From Comamonadaceae bacterium (GTDB taxonomy: Bacteria; Pseudomonadota; Gammaproteobacteria; Burkholderiales; Burkholderiaceae_C), in NCBI GenBank assembly GCA_947455585.1, contig CANGOY010000095.1:1-7279 (forward strand): a stretch of DNA of 7,279 nucleotides, written 5' to 3'. Made by a program: the position numbers and the translations under genes. The notes below the pieces were generated by a model. The model saw only the letters and a program-made list of their open reading frames with translations. It was not told the DNA's origin and did not search any database. This document shows positions 1 to 5,812 of the stretch, in pieces (within the stretch, counting starts at the first letter, position 1; each line of letters starts with the position of its first letter).

Positions 1-1245
1 AGGTGCGCCGGTCAGCGTGCCCGCAGGGAATGTGGCTTTGAGCACATCCATGCTGGTGAGTGGCTGGCCGTCTGCACCATCGAGCAACAAACCTTCTACG
101 TTGCTCACGATGTGCATCACATGGCTGTAGCGCTCCACCACAAAAGCTTCGGTCACTTTGACGCTGCCTGTTTTGGCAATGCGGCCAATGTCGTTGCGCG
201 CGAGGTCAATCAACATCACATGCTCGGCACGTTCTTTGGGGTCGTTGATGAGCTCCACCTCTGCCGCCTTGTCCGCCTCGGGCGTGGCGCCGCGAGGACG
301 CGTGCCAGCCAAGGGGCGGATGGTGACTTTTTGCCCCTCGGGCGTGGATTCTTGGCGCACCAAAATCTCGGGCGATGCGCCCACCACGTAGGCGTCGCCG
401 AGGTTGTAGTAATACATGTACGGGCTCGGGTTCAACGAACGCAACGCGCGGTACAGCGACAGCGGGCTGGCGGTGAACTTCTTTTGAATACGTTGACCCA
501 CTTGCACTTGCATGAAGTCGCCAGCCGCAATCAAGTCTTTGGCGCGCAACACAGCCGCCAAGTAATCGTCTTTGGCAAAACTTCGCTCAGCGGGATGGCT
601 GGCACACGGCGCAATCGATGGCGCTTGTGCAGGCGCTTTCAAACGCAGCTTCAATTCAGCCAAACGCGCCTGTGCTTGTGGGTAGGCATCGGACTGCGCA
701 GGGTCTGCATAAACGATAAGCGAAAGCTTGCCTGACAGGTTGTCAATCACCGCCAACTCTTCAGTTTGCAACAACAAGATGTCGGGCATGCCCAAGTCAT
801 CAGGCGGACACGAGTGGGCCAATTTCTTTTCGATATGGCGCACCGTGTCATAGCCAAAGTAGCCTGCCAAGCCACCGCAAAAACGCGGCAAACCTTGGCG
901 CAGCGCCACTTTGAAACGCTTTTGGTAATCGGCCACAAAGTCGAGCGGGTTGCCTGCGTGGGTTTCGACCACCACACCGTCGGTCACCACTTCTGTCTTG
1001 GCAGCTTCGCCAAAACCGCTGGCACGCAACAAAGTGCGCGCTGGCAAACCAATAAAGCTGTAGCGCCCAAAGCGCTCGCCGCCAACCACAGACTCCAGCA
1101 AAAAGCTGCGCTCGCCCTTGTTTTGCACATGGGCCAGCTTGAGGTAGAGAGAGAGCGGGGTTTCTAAGTCGGCAAAGGCCTCAGCCACCAACGGGATGCG
1201 GTTGTAGCCCTCTTGGGCCAATTGTTTGAATTCGGTTTCAGTCAT
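1..1245 (-). CDS. trpE: Anthranilate synthase component I, 3' part cut by the window edge
   Basis: TrpE converts chorismate to anthranilate using ammonia supplied by the glutaminase TrpG; it is the committed, Trp-inhibited step of tryptophan synthesis in the cytoplasm. The reverse strand reads open for 415 codons from ATG at 1245 to the edge. Visible are the N-terminal domain with the LLES motif (residues 49-52) of the Trp feedback site, and the chorismate-binding domain: GDFMQVQVGQRI (242-253), GASPEIL (289-295), RPLAGTRPRG (310-319), KERAEHVMLIDLARNDIGR (337-355), SHVMHIVSNVEG (374-385) and TFPAGTLTGAP (405-415). The family is usually near 500 residues, so about 80-90 are missing beyond the edge. 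The start is set by GGAGG six bases upstream. It follows gph after a 215-bp gap that holds a leader peptide; trpG, trpD and trpC would be expected next, outside the window. Family assignment is certain from the motifs. Confidence 0.97.
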   Translation of the reverse strand, partial: MTETEFKQLAQEGYNRIPLVAEAFADLETPLSLYLKLAHVQNKGERSFLLESVVGGERFGRYSFIGLPARTLLRASGFGEAAKTEVVTDGVVVETHAGNPLDFVADYQKRFKVALRQGLPRFCGGLAGYFGYDTVRHIEKKLAHSCPPDDLGMPDILLLQTEELAVIDNLSGKLSLIVYADPAQSDAYPQAQARLAELKLRLKAPAQAPSIAPCASHPAERSFAKDDYLAAVLRAKDLIAAGDFMQVQVGQRIQKKFTASPLSLYRALRSLNPSPYMYYYNLGDAYVVGASPEILVRQESTPEGQKVTIRPLAGTRPRGATPEADKAAEVELINDPKERAEHVMLIDLARNDIGRIAKTGSVKVTEAFVVERYSHVMHIVSNVEGLLLDGADGQPLTSMDVLKATFPAGTLTGAP

Positions 1246-1355
1246 CGTGAGCCTCCACAGCTCGGCCCCATTCGCTTTGGGGCGTTCATTCGGACAATTG
1301 CTGAACAGCTAAGGTGTTTCAGCGCGGGCACGGCACAGTGAGCCTGAGCGTGCTT
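1246..1355 (-). promoter_or_regulatory. Probable trp attenuator/leader RNA between leader peptide and trpE
   Basis: This 110-base untranslated stretch lies between the stop of the Trp-rich leader peptide and trpE. On the transcript, GCCCCA (1283-1278) pairs with TGGGGC (1270-1265) around a 7-base loop, 8 bases before the Shine-Dalgarno. A competing pairing is possible between CUUGGCCC (1393-1386), which covers the first Trp codon of the leader, and GGGCCGAG (1268-1261): eight pairs including one G-U. Just after the leader stop, GCACG (1353-1349) can pair with CGTGC (1332-1328). No run of T follows any of these hairpins, so a classical intrinsic terminator is not visible. The switch, if real, may act through Rho, through translation, or through a structure I did not find. 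The pairings are seen in the sequence; the regulatory role is inferred. Confidence 0.45.
1252..1256 (-). promoter_or_regulatory. Strong Shine-Dalgarno of trpE
   Basis: GGAGG on the reverse strand, six bases before the trpE ATG at 1245. It fixes the trpE start. Most other genes in the window lack such a site, so trpE is built for independent ribosome loading rather than coupling to gph. Confidence 0.85.
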
Positions 1356-1439
1356 TTAGACAAGCGCAAACGACGGCGTACGCCAGGGCCAAGCTCCCCG
1401 GTCGTGACAACCTGTGACAGTGCTGCGGTGAATGAACAT
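1356..1439 (-). CDS. trpL: Putative trp leader peptide (27 aa, Trp-Pro-Trp)
   Basis: A short reading frame with ATG at 1439-1437 and TAA at 1358-1356 encodes 27 residues. The C-terminal half is RGAWPWRTPSFALV, with Trp codons at positions 17 (1391-1389) and 19 (1385-1383). Trp is the rarest residue, so two within three codons, directly upstream of the Trp-regulated gene trpE and on its strand, is what a ribosome-stalling attenuator peptide should look like. Known trp leader peptides of enterobacteria are about 14 residues with adjacent Trp codons; this one is longer and places Pro between them. The ATG follows the gph stop by 21 bases. It has only a weak GAG four bases upstream as Shine-Dalgarno, so expression may rely on ribosomes leaving gph or on an unusual start. 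Codon-level function is inferred, not proven; the gene symbol follows position and composition. Confidence 0.68.
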   Translation of the reverse strand: MFIHRSTVTGCHDRGAWPWRTPSFALV

Positions 1440-1451
1440 GAGGCTCAGTTT

Positions 1452-1472
1452 AGCAAAGGCTCAGGCCTTGCT
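1452..1472 (-). repeat. Hairpin across the gph stop codon
   Basis: On the transcript AGCAAGGC (1472-1465) can pair with GCCTTTGCT (1460-1452) around loop CTGA, leaving one T unpaired: an 8-bp stem enclosing the gph stop codon. The bases after it are AAACTGAG, not a T run, so it is not a convincing intrinsic terminator. It might influence read-through into the trp leader or protect the gph mRNA end; it may equally be chance. Confidence 0.3.
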
Positions 1473-2174
1473 GGCCAGCGCCTGCGCGATATGGGTCAGG
1501 GCATCTACGTGGGCATCGGCATCCACGCCGTCCACGGGCTCGCCGTGGTTGTAGCCATAACGCACCAACACCACGGGGCAACCTGCGGCACGGGCGGCCT
1601 GCGCGTCGTTGCTAGAGTCGCCCACCATTAAGGCTTGTGCGGGTTTGACGCCCAAAGCTTCGCAAGTTTTAAACAATGGCAGCGGGTCTGGCTTTTTGCG
1701 TTCAAAACTGTCGCCGCCGAAGACGTGAGTGAAAAAGTGGTCCAAGCCTTTGGCTTGCAACAAAGGCTTAGCAAACGACAACGGCTTGTTGGTCAAACAC
1801 GCCAGCTGCAAACCTGCATCGCGCAACTGTTGCAGCCCTTCGACCACGCCCGGATACACCGCAGCAAATTCGCCGTTGATGGCCAAGTAGTGGTGCTGGT
1901 AACGTTGCCAAACGGCTTCGTATAAGTTCTCCACACTGCGCGCATCGCACACGTTGGTGAGTCCTTTGACTTCGGGCAAAGCCAACTGATGCGCCAGCAC
2001 TGAGCGAATCAAATGTTCAGAGCCTTTGCCTATCGTGCGCTCAACCAGGGCACGCGTCACGGGAGGCAAATCTAAATCGCCCAGCGAGCGGTTGAGGGCA
2101 ACCTCGAAGTCACCCAAGGTGTCGACCATCGTGCCATCGAGGTCAACGATGGCCGCTTGTAACTGCTGAAACAT
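1461..2174 (-). CDS. gph: Phosphoglycolate phosphatase (HAD superfamily)
   Basis: Gph hydrolyses 2-phosphoglycolate, formed by DNA 3'-end repair and, where present, by Rubisco oxygenation, to glycolate and phosphate. The 237-residue length fits the family (about 220-250). All HAD motifs are present: motif I DLDGT at 11-15 with nucleophile Asp11 and acid/base Asp13; a helical cap at about 20-90; motif II LTNKP with Thr128; motif III in RKKPDP with Lys161; and motif IV GDSSND at 185-190 with metal-binding Asp186 and Asp190. ATG at 2174 shares its A with the rpe stop (TGATG), and there is no clear Shine-Dalgarno, so translational coupling to rpe is likely. The rpe-gph pairing is common in proteobacteria. 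Specificity for phosphoglycolate over other small phosphates is inferred from family and context; another sugar-phosphate substrate cannot be excluded. Confidence 0.93.
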   Translation of the reverse strand: MFQQLQAAIVDLDGTMVDTLGDFEVALNRSLGDLDLPPVTRALVERTIGKGSEHLIRSVLAHQLALPEVKGLTNVCDARSVENLYEAVWQRYQHHYLAINGEFAAVYPGVVEGLQQLRDAGLQLACLTNKPLSFAKPLLQAKGLDHFFTHVFGGDSFERKKPDPLPLFKTCEALGVKPAQALMVGDSSNDAQAARAAGCPVVLVRYGYNHGEPVDGVDADAHVDALTHIAQALASKA

Positions 2175-2863
2175 CAGGCCAACGCCACACGCATTTGGTC
2201 AATCACCGCCTTGTAGTCGGGCTTGCCAAAAATCGCACTGCCCGCCACAAAGGTGTCTGCACCGGCATCGGCCACTTGGCGAATGTTGTCGGGCTTAATG
2301 CCGCCATCGACTTCAAGGCGAATGTCTTTGCCGCTGCGCTCAATCCACTTACGCGCCAGCTCAACTTTGCGCAGAGCTGAGTCGATGAAGCTTTGGCCGC
2401 CAAAGCCGGGGTTGACGCTCATGATGAGGATGAGGTCAATCTCGTCAATCGTCCACTCCAACACGTCCAGCGGCTCGGCGGGGTTGAACACCAAGCCGGC
2501 TTTCACGCCCTTACTCTTGATGGCTTGGATGCTGCGGTGCACATGGGCGCTCGCGTCAGGGTGAAAGCTGATGTAGTCCGCACCGGCGTCGGCAAACGAA
2601 GCGGCCAAAGCATCGACCGGTGAAATCATCAAGTGCACATCAATCGGCACAGCCACGCCAGCGGGCGTTTTGGCGTGCGGCTTCAAGGCTTGGCAAATCA
2701 TGGGGCCGAACGTGAGGTTGGGCACGTAGTGGTTGTCCATCACGTCAAAGTGAATCCAATCAGCGCCAGCGGCGATGACGTTTTTCACTTCATCGCCTAG
2801 ACGGGCGAAGTCGGCAGACAAGATGGAGGGGGCAATGTTGAATTTTGGGCGTGGGCTGGTCAT
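2174..2863 (-). CDS. rpe: Ribulose-phosphate 3-epimerase
   Basis: Rpe interconverts D-ribulose 5-phosphate and D-xylulose 5-phosphate in the pentose phosphate pathway (and in the Calvin cycle where present). It is a cytoplasmic, metal-dependent TIM barrel. The 229 residues match the usual 220-230. Motifs in order: IAPSILSADFARLG (10-23), HFDVMDNHYVPNLTFGP (38-54), VHLMI (76-80), MSVNPGFGGQSFI (148-160), EVDGGI (184-189) and a phosphate-binding end AGSAIFG (207-213). By family comparison the metal ligands and acid/base pair are His38, Asp40, His77 and Asp186. The ATG at 2863 gives the expected N-terminus, although no Shine-Dalgarno is visible before it. It is the first gene of the leftward rpe-gph-trpE cluster and is divergent from apaG. 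The assignment is secure. Confidence 0.97.
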   Translation of the reverse strand: MTSPRPKFNIAPSILSADFARLGDEVKNVIAAGADWIHFDVMDNHYVPNLTFGPMICQALKPHAKTPAGVAVPIDVHLMISPVDALAASFADAGADYISFHPDASAHVHRSIQAIKSKGVKAGLVFNPAEPLDVLEWTIDEIDLILIMSVNPGFGGQSFIDSALRKVELARKWIERSGKDIRLEVDGGIKPDNIRQVADAGADTFVAGSAIFGKPDYKAVIDQMRVALA

Positions 2864-2892
2864 GGGGTGATTATTTCATCCAAAATCATCCC
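2864..2892. promoter_or_regulatory. Compact divergent region between rpe and apaG
   Basis: Only 29 bp separate the two divergent start codons, and neither gene shows a Shine-Dalgarno here. Promoter elements must therefore extend into the opposing coding regions. For rpe, the reverse strand has TATAAC (2905-2900, 5 of 6 to the -10 consensus) inside apaG, which would give a leader of about 30 bases, but no good -35 lies 17 bp behind it. The reverse strand also has AATAAT in the gap itself. For apaG, GATTAT sits 18 bp after TTGGGC on the forward strand and would leave a leader of a dozen bases. These are weak matches judged by eye. Confidence 0.3.
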
Positions 2893-3285
2893 ATGCTGCG
2901 TTATAAATTCCAAGTCGAAGTTCACCCGCAATACCTGTCTGAGCAATCCGACCCAGACGGCGGCTTGTTCATGTTTGCTTACACCATCACCATCACGAAC
3001 GTGGGCAATGTGGCGGCGCAGCTCATCTCGCGCACCTGGAATGTGAACGACGCCAACGGTACGCACGAAAAAATCAAAGGCCTCGGCGTGGTGGGCCATC
3101 AGCCCTTGCTGCAGCCAGGCGAACAGTTTGAGTACACCAGCGGCACCCGTCTGCGCACACCCACGGGCACCATGCATGGCAGCTACTTTTGCGTGGCGGA
3201 AGACGGTGAAAAGTTTGATGTCGACATTCCCATGTTTGTCCTCGACGCGCTCAGCGATGAGCCTGGCAGCCGCAACCTGCACTGA
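2893..3285 (+). CDS. apaG: ApaG family protein
   Basis: ApaG proteins are small single-domain beta-sandwich proteins (DUF525, fibronectin type III-like fold). In enterobacteria the gene sits beside apaH, and the molecular role remains uncertain. The 130 residues from ATG at 2893 match the usual 124-130. Typical features are FQVEVHPQYLSEQSD (6-20), AYTITITNVGNVAAQLISR (29-47), the glycine-rich GLGVVGHQPLLQPGEQFEYTSG within 63-84, and GTMHGSYFCVAEDG (92-105). An upstream in-frame ATG at 2845 would add 16 residues that overlap rpe and do not resemble the family N-terminus, so I reject it. There is no clear Shine-Dalgarno, and the mRNA leader is probably very short. It lies 5 bp before thiL and starts the rightward cluster. 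It has no predicted signal peptide or membrane segment. Confidence 0.93.
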   Translation: MLRYKFQVEVHPQYLSEQSDPDGGLFMFAYTITITNVGNVAAQLISRTWNVNDANGTHEKIKGLGVVGHQPLLQPGEQFEYTSGTRLRTPTGTMHGSYFCVAEDGEKFDVDIPMFVLDALSDEPGSRNLH

Positions 3286-3290
3286 ACACC

Positions 3291-4280
3291 ATGGGCGAAT
3301 TTGACCTGATTGAGCGCTACTTCAAGCGCCCCACCCACAAAGCCGCACTGGGCGTGGGCGATGACTGTGCGCTGCTCAAGCCCACCGAAGGCATGCAACT
3401 GGCCGTGTCCAGCGACATGCTGGTGGAGGGGCGCCACTTTTTAAGCACGGTCGACCCTGCCCGCTTGGGCCACAAAGCCTTGGCGGTGAACTTGAGCGAC
3501 TTGGCAGCTGTAGGCGCAGAGCCCTTAGCCTTCACCCTAGCGCTCTCATTGCCGCGCGTAGACGAAGCTTGGCTGGCTGGTTTTTCCATGGGCTTGTTGC
3601 GCTTGGCCGATGCACACGGCTGTGAGTTGGTGGGCGGCGACACCACGCAAGGCCCGCTGAACATTTGCATCACCGTGTTTGGTGAAGTGCCACCGGGCGA
3701 CGCGCTGCTGCGCCAAAACGCGCAAGTGGGTGACGACATTTACATCAGCGGCACAGTGGGCGATGCCCGCTTGGCACTCGAAGTGTTTCGCGGCTCGCAC
3801 ACACTTTCGGGCGAAGCCTTTGAGCAAGCTCGGTCGCGCATGGAGCAACCCACACCGCGCGTCGAACTAGGCACCGCACTGCGCGCCGTAGCCAACGCCG
3901 CCATAGATGTGAGCGATGGTTTGCTGGGCGACCTAGGCCACATCCTCAAACGCTCAGGTGTGGGGGCGCAGATTGACACGGGCTGGCTTCAAGCAACAGG
4001 CAGCTTTGGTGAAGCGCATTTACCTGCAGGCATCACACCCGTGCTGGCTGAACTGCCTTGGAACAAACGCCTTGAGTTTGCGCTGTCAGGCGGCGACGAC
4101 TACGAGCTGTGCTTCACCGCGCCTGTGAACCAACGCGAGCTGGTGCATGCCGCCGCGTGGGAAACCCACACACCCGTCACGCGCATTGGCCGCATCACGC
4201 AAGCGCAAGGCTTGGTCGTGCTCGACCCACAAGGCCAGCCCATTGCCAAACGCTTTGCATCGTTTGACCACTTTGCTTGA
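3291..4280 (+). CDS. thiL: Thiamine-monophosphate kinase
   Basis: ThiL phosphorylates thiamine monophosphate with ATP to give thiamine diphosphate, the active cofactor and last step of the pathway. The 329 residues fit the family (about 320-340) and the start MGEFDLIERYF is canonical. It belongs to the PurM-like ATP-binding superfamily. Visible motifs: GVGDDCALL (21-29) and SDMLVEGRHF (41-50), which bring metal and substrate contacts; KALAVNLSDLAAVGAEP (62-78); GGDTTQG (115-121); QPTPRVELG (186-194); AIDVSDGLLGDL (204-215) with Asp206 and Asp209; and SGGDDYELCF (266-275). The ATG lies five bases after the apaG stop without a clear Shine-Dalgarno, suggesting coupled translation. pgpA follows after 12 bp, an arrangement frequent in proteobacteria. 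No riboswitch is visible upstream; as an internal gene it would not need one. Confidence 0.96.
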   Translation: MGEFDLIERYFKRPTHKAALGVGDDCALLKPTEGMQLAVSSDMLVEGRHFLSTVDPARLGHKALAVNLSDLAAVGAEPLAFTLALSLPRVDEAWLAGFSMGLLRLADAHGCELVGGDTTQGPLNICITVFGEVPPGDALLRQNAQVGDDIYISGTVGDARLALEVFRGSHTLSGEAFEQARSRMEQPTPRVELGTALRAVANAAIDVSDGLLGDLGHILKRSGVGAQIDTGWLQATGSFGEAHLPAGITPVLAELPWNKRLEFALSGGDDYELCFTAPVNQRELVHAAAWETHTPVTRIGRITQAQGLVVLDPQGQPIAKRFASFDHFA

Positions 4281-4292
4281 AACGCAAGCCAC

Positions 4293-4799
4293 ATGACCGA
4301 TTTCATTCCCCACCTCAACCGTCGCTTTTTGATGTCTCACCCCGCGCACTTCATCGCGCTTGGCGCGGGCTCAGGACTGTCGCGCATTGCGCCTGGCACC
4401 GCTGGCACCTTGTGGGCATGGGCCGTGTTTGCACTCTTGCAAACGTGGCTCAACCCGCTACAAATGGGTGTGCTGATTGCCGCGTCCACGTTGGTCGGTT
4501 GGTGGGCTTGCACTGTCACTGCACAGCACATGGGCGTGGCAGACCCCGGCGCGATTGTGTGGGACGAGGTGATTGCGTTTTGGTTGGTGCTGTGGCTGGT
4601 CACACCCACCACATTTGGGGGCCAACTGTGCGCGTTTGTGTTGTTCCGCTACTTTGATGCAGCCAAGCCGGGGCCTGTGCGTTGGGCCGACAGCTTGTTC
4701 AAAGGCTTTGGTTGGCGCGGGGGCTGGGGCATCATCTTTGATGACTTGGTGGCGGCGTTTTGTACTTTGTTGGTCATCGCCATTTGGAGGTCGCTATGA
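4293..4799 (+). CDS. pgpA: Phosphatidylglycerophosphatase A
   Basis: PgpA dephosphorylates phosphatidylglycerophosphate to phosphatidylglycerol in the inner membrane. The 168 residues match the family (about 160-175). Conserved features: GSGLSRIAPGTAGTLWAW (26-43), DPGAIVWDEVIAFW (84-97) with the acidic metal/catalytic residues, FRYFDAAKPGPVRW (118-131) and GGWGIIFDDLVAA (143-155). Hydrophobic membrane segments lie at about 40-70, 93-120 and 147-165. The start at 4293 gives a 13-residue basic lead before the conserved SHPAHFIALG; an ATG at 4332 would begin exactly there (MSHPAHF) and remains a possible alternative. It follows thiL by 12 bp, and its stop overlaps the pncC start as ATGA. The thiL-pgpA neighbourhood is widely conserved and supports the call. 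Confidence 0.95.
   Translation: MTDFIPHLNRRFLMSHPAHFIALGAGSGLSRIAPGTAGTLWAWAVFALLQTWLNPLQMGVLIAASTLVGWWACTVTAQHMGVADPGAIVWDEVIAFWLVLWLVTPTTFGGQLCAFVLFRYFDAAKPGPVRWADSLFKGFGWRGGWGIIFDDLVAAFCTLLVIAIWRSL
4786..4790 (+). promoter_or_regulatory. Shine-Dalgarno that fixes the pncC start
   Basis: GGAGG inside the 3' end of pgpA, five bases before ATG at 4796. It decides for this start over an in-frame ATG at 4760, which has no such site and would add 12 residues foreign to the family. Confidence 0.85.
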
Positions 4800-5311
4800 G
4801 TTCACTTACTTTGACGGAGCAACTGGCCGAAGTGCTGCAACAACACGGTTGGATGTTGGCCACGGCAGAGAGCTGCACTGGCGGCATGATCGCTGCCAAC
4901 TGCACAGATCTGTCGGGCTCTAGTAATTGGTTTGAACGCGGCTTTGTCACCTACTCCAACGAAGCCAAGCACGACATGCTGGGCGTGGACTCGGCCTTGA
5001 TTGCTGAGCACGGCGCAGTGAGCGAAGCCGTGGCGCAAGCCATGACGCTGGGTGCGATGCGCCGCTCGCATGCGCAAGTGACCTTGGCTGTCACGGGCAT
5101 TGCAGGCCCCACGGGTGGCTCGGCTGACAAACCTGTAGGCACTGTTTGGTTTGCATGGGCCACACCCAGTGATGCGGGCCCTACGCTGGGCGCAGAAACG
5201 GCTTGGGTGAAAACCGAGCTCATGCGCTTTGCTGGCGACCGCGCTGCAGTCCGTGAAGCGGCCGCGCATCACGCGCTAAAAACTTTATTGGACTTGTTGC
5301 AACAGCACTAA
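4796..5311 (+). CDS. pncC: Nicotinamide-nucleotide amidohydrolase (CinA C-terminal domain protein)
   Basis: PncC deamidates nicotinamide mononucleotide to nicotinic acid mononucleotide, returning the by-product of NAD-dependent DNA ligase to NAD synthesis. The 171 residues form the stand-alone CinA C-terminal (CinA_C) domain, close to the usual 160-170; the N-terminal MoaB-like domain of full CinA is absent. Signatures: ATAESCTGG (22-30) with the probable catalytic Ser26, VTYSNEAKHDMLGV (51-64), VTGIAGPTGGSADKPVGTVWFAW (99-121) and a C-terminal helix REAAAHHALKTLLDLL (153-168). The start at 4796 overlaps the pgpA stop by four bases (ATGA) and has GGAGG five bases upstream. It ends the rightward cluster, facing a PIN-domain gene across a 42-bp gap. 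The older name CinA-like competence protein is probably misleading here. Confidence 0.94.
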   Translation: MSSLTLTEQLAEVLQQHGWMLATAESCTGGMIAANCTDLSGSSNWFERGFVTYSNEAKHDMLGVDSALIAEHGAVSEAVAQAMTLGAMRRSHAQVTLAVTGIAGPTGGSADKPVGTVWFAWATPSDAGPTLGAETAWVKTELMRFAGDRAAVREAAAHHALKTLLDLLQQH

Positions 5312-5318
5312 AGCCGCG

Positions 5319-5338
5319 CACGCACAAAACCGTGCGTG
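5319..5338. terminator. Hairpin in the convergent gap between pncC and the PIN gene
   Basis: CACGCAC (5319-5325) pairs perfectly with GTGCGTG (5332-5338) around loop AAAACC. It begins 8 bp after the pncC stop and lies 15 bp beyond the stop of the convergent PIN gene, so it is placed to end both transcripts. There is no T run after it on either strand, so efficient intrinsic termination is doubtful; it may instead stabilise 3' ends. Confidence 0.45.
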
Positions 5339-5353
5339 AATGCGTTGCAGCCT

Positions 5354-5812
5354 TTACGCAGGCAACGCGGCTGGAAACACCTTACCCACCGCCACACCCA
5401 AACGCGCCATGCGGTTACGCATGGTCAACACCGCTTTGTCTTTGCTGATGAGTTGGGTTTTATGCTCGGCCGCGAGGTCGATGAACTTTTGGTCATCGCC
5501 GTCTTTGCATACATACAGCGCCTTGCCCGCAATGGGCATCAGCTGCGCATGCGCATCAAACTGCGCCAAGATGTCTTGCGCGGTGAGTTGGCTAAACGCC
5601 AAGCGCTTAACGATGTGGGTGTAGGCCAGTACGCGCTCAAGCTCATCACGCATCACTTGCGTGGCCAGCCATTGCACACGCTTGCTTTCAAGCGCCTCTA
5701 GCAATGCGGGCGTAGCTGCATCTTTGTAAAGCCACAGGTCAAGCACGATGTTGGTGTCGAGCACAACGCGCACGGGTGCTGCGGCAGCACCCACACCTAG
5801 TTCGGCACTCAC
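5354..5812 (-). CDS. PIN-domain protein, putative RNase, translationally coupled to the rRNA methyltransferase
   Basis: This 152-residue protein has the layout of PIN nucleases of the type often labelled putative toxin of a toxin-antitoxin system, PIN family. Candidate metal-binding acids are Asp19 in VVLDTNIVLDL (16-26), Glu57 in VMRDELERVL (53-62), Asp104, Asp106 and Asp107 in CKDGDDQKFIDLA (102-114), and Asp125 in LISKDKAVL (121-129). Such enzymes are usually Mg/Mn-dependent endoribonucleases. The start is GTG at 5812, overlapping the upstream methyltransferase stop as GTGA; later in-frame GTG codons exist but would lose the overlap. No small antitoxin-like gene lies beside it: downstream is the convergent pncC gap. 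Its tie to an rRNA-modification gene suggests a housekeeping RNA role rather than a plasmid-addiction toxin, but that is inference and the substrate is unknown. Confidence 0.82.
   Translation of the reverse strand: MSAELGVGAAAAPVRVVLDTNIVLDLWLYKDAATPALLEALESKRVQWLATQVMRDELERVLAYTHIVKRLAFSQLTAQDILAQFDAHAQLMPIAGKALYVCKDGDDQKFIDLAAEHKTQLISKDKAVLTMRNRMARLGVAVGKVFPAALPA

Noticed and set aside
112..735. Long forward-strand open frame of 207 codons opposite trpE
   Set aside because: It is antisense to clear TrpE motifs, rich in His/Arg/Gln as expected from a mirrored high-GC gene, and resembles no family I know.
766..1167. Forward-strand open frame of 133 codons opposite the trpE N-terminal half
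   Set aside because: Shadow of trpE on the other strand, with no ribosome-binding site and no recognisable motif.
1265..1283. Classical intrinsic terminator in the trp leader
   Set aside because: The GCCCCA/TGGGGC stem is followed by CGAGCTGTGG rather than a T run, so it cannot be called a standard terminator; it is kept only as a candidate structural element.
1314..1631. Forward-strand open frame across the trp leader and the gph 3' end
   Set aside because: It overlaps gph coding sequence antisense and the leader peptide; composition is shadow-like and there is no Shine-Dalgarno.
2860..3282. Reverse-strand open frame of 140 codons covering all of apaG
   Set aside because: Its span mirrors apaG, whose family motifs are unmistakable, so this is the antisense frame.
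4802..5272. Reverse-strand open frame of 156 codons opposite pncC
   Set aside because: PncC has full family motifs on the forward strand; the mirrored frame has none.
5354..5812. A full toxin-antitoxin pair
   Set aside because: Only the PIN protein is visible. Upstream is rlmL and downstream the convergent pncC; no small antitoxin gene of a known type is present in the window.
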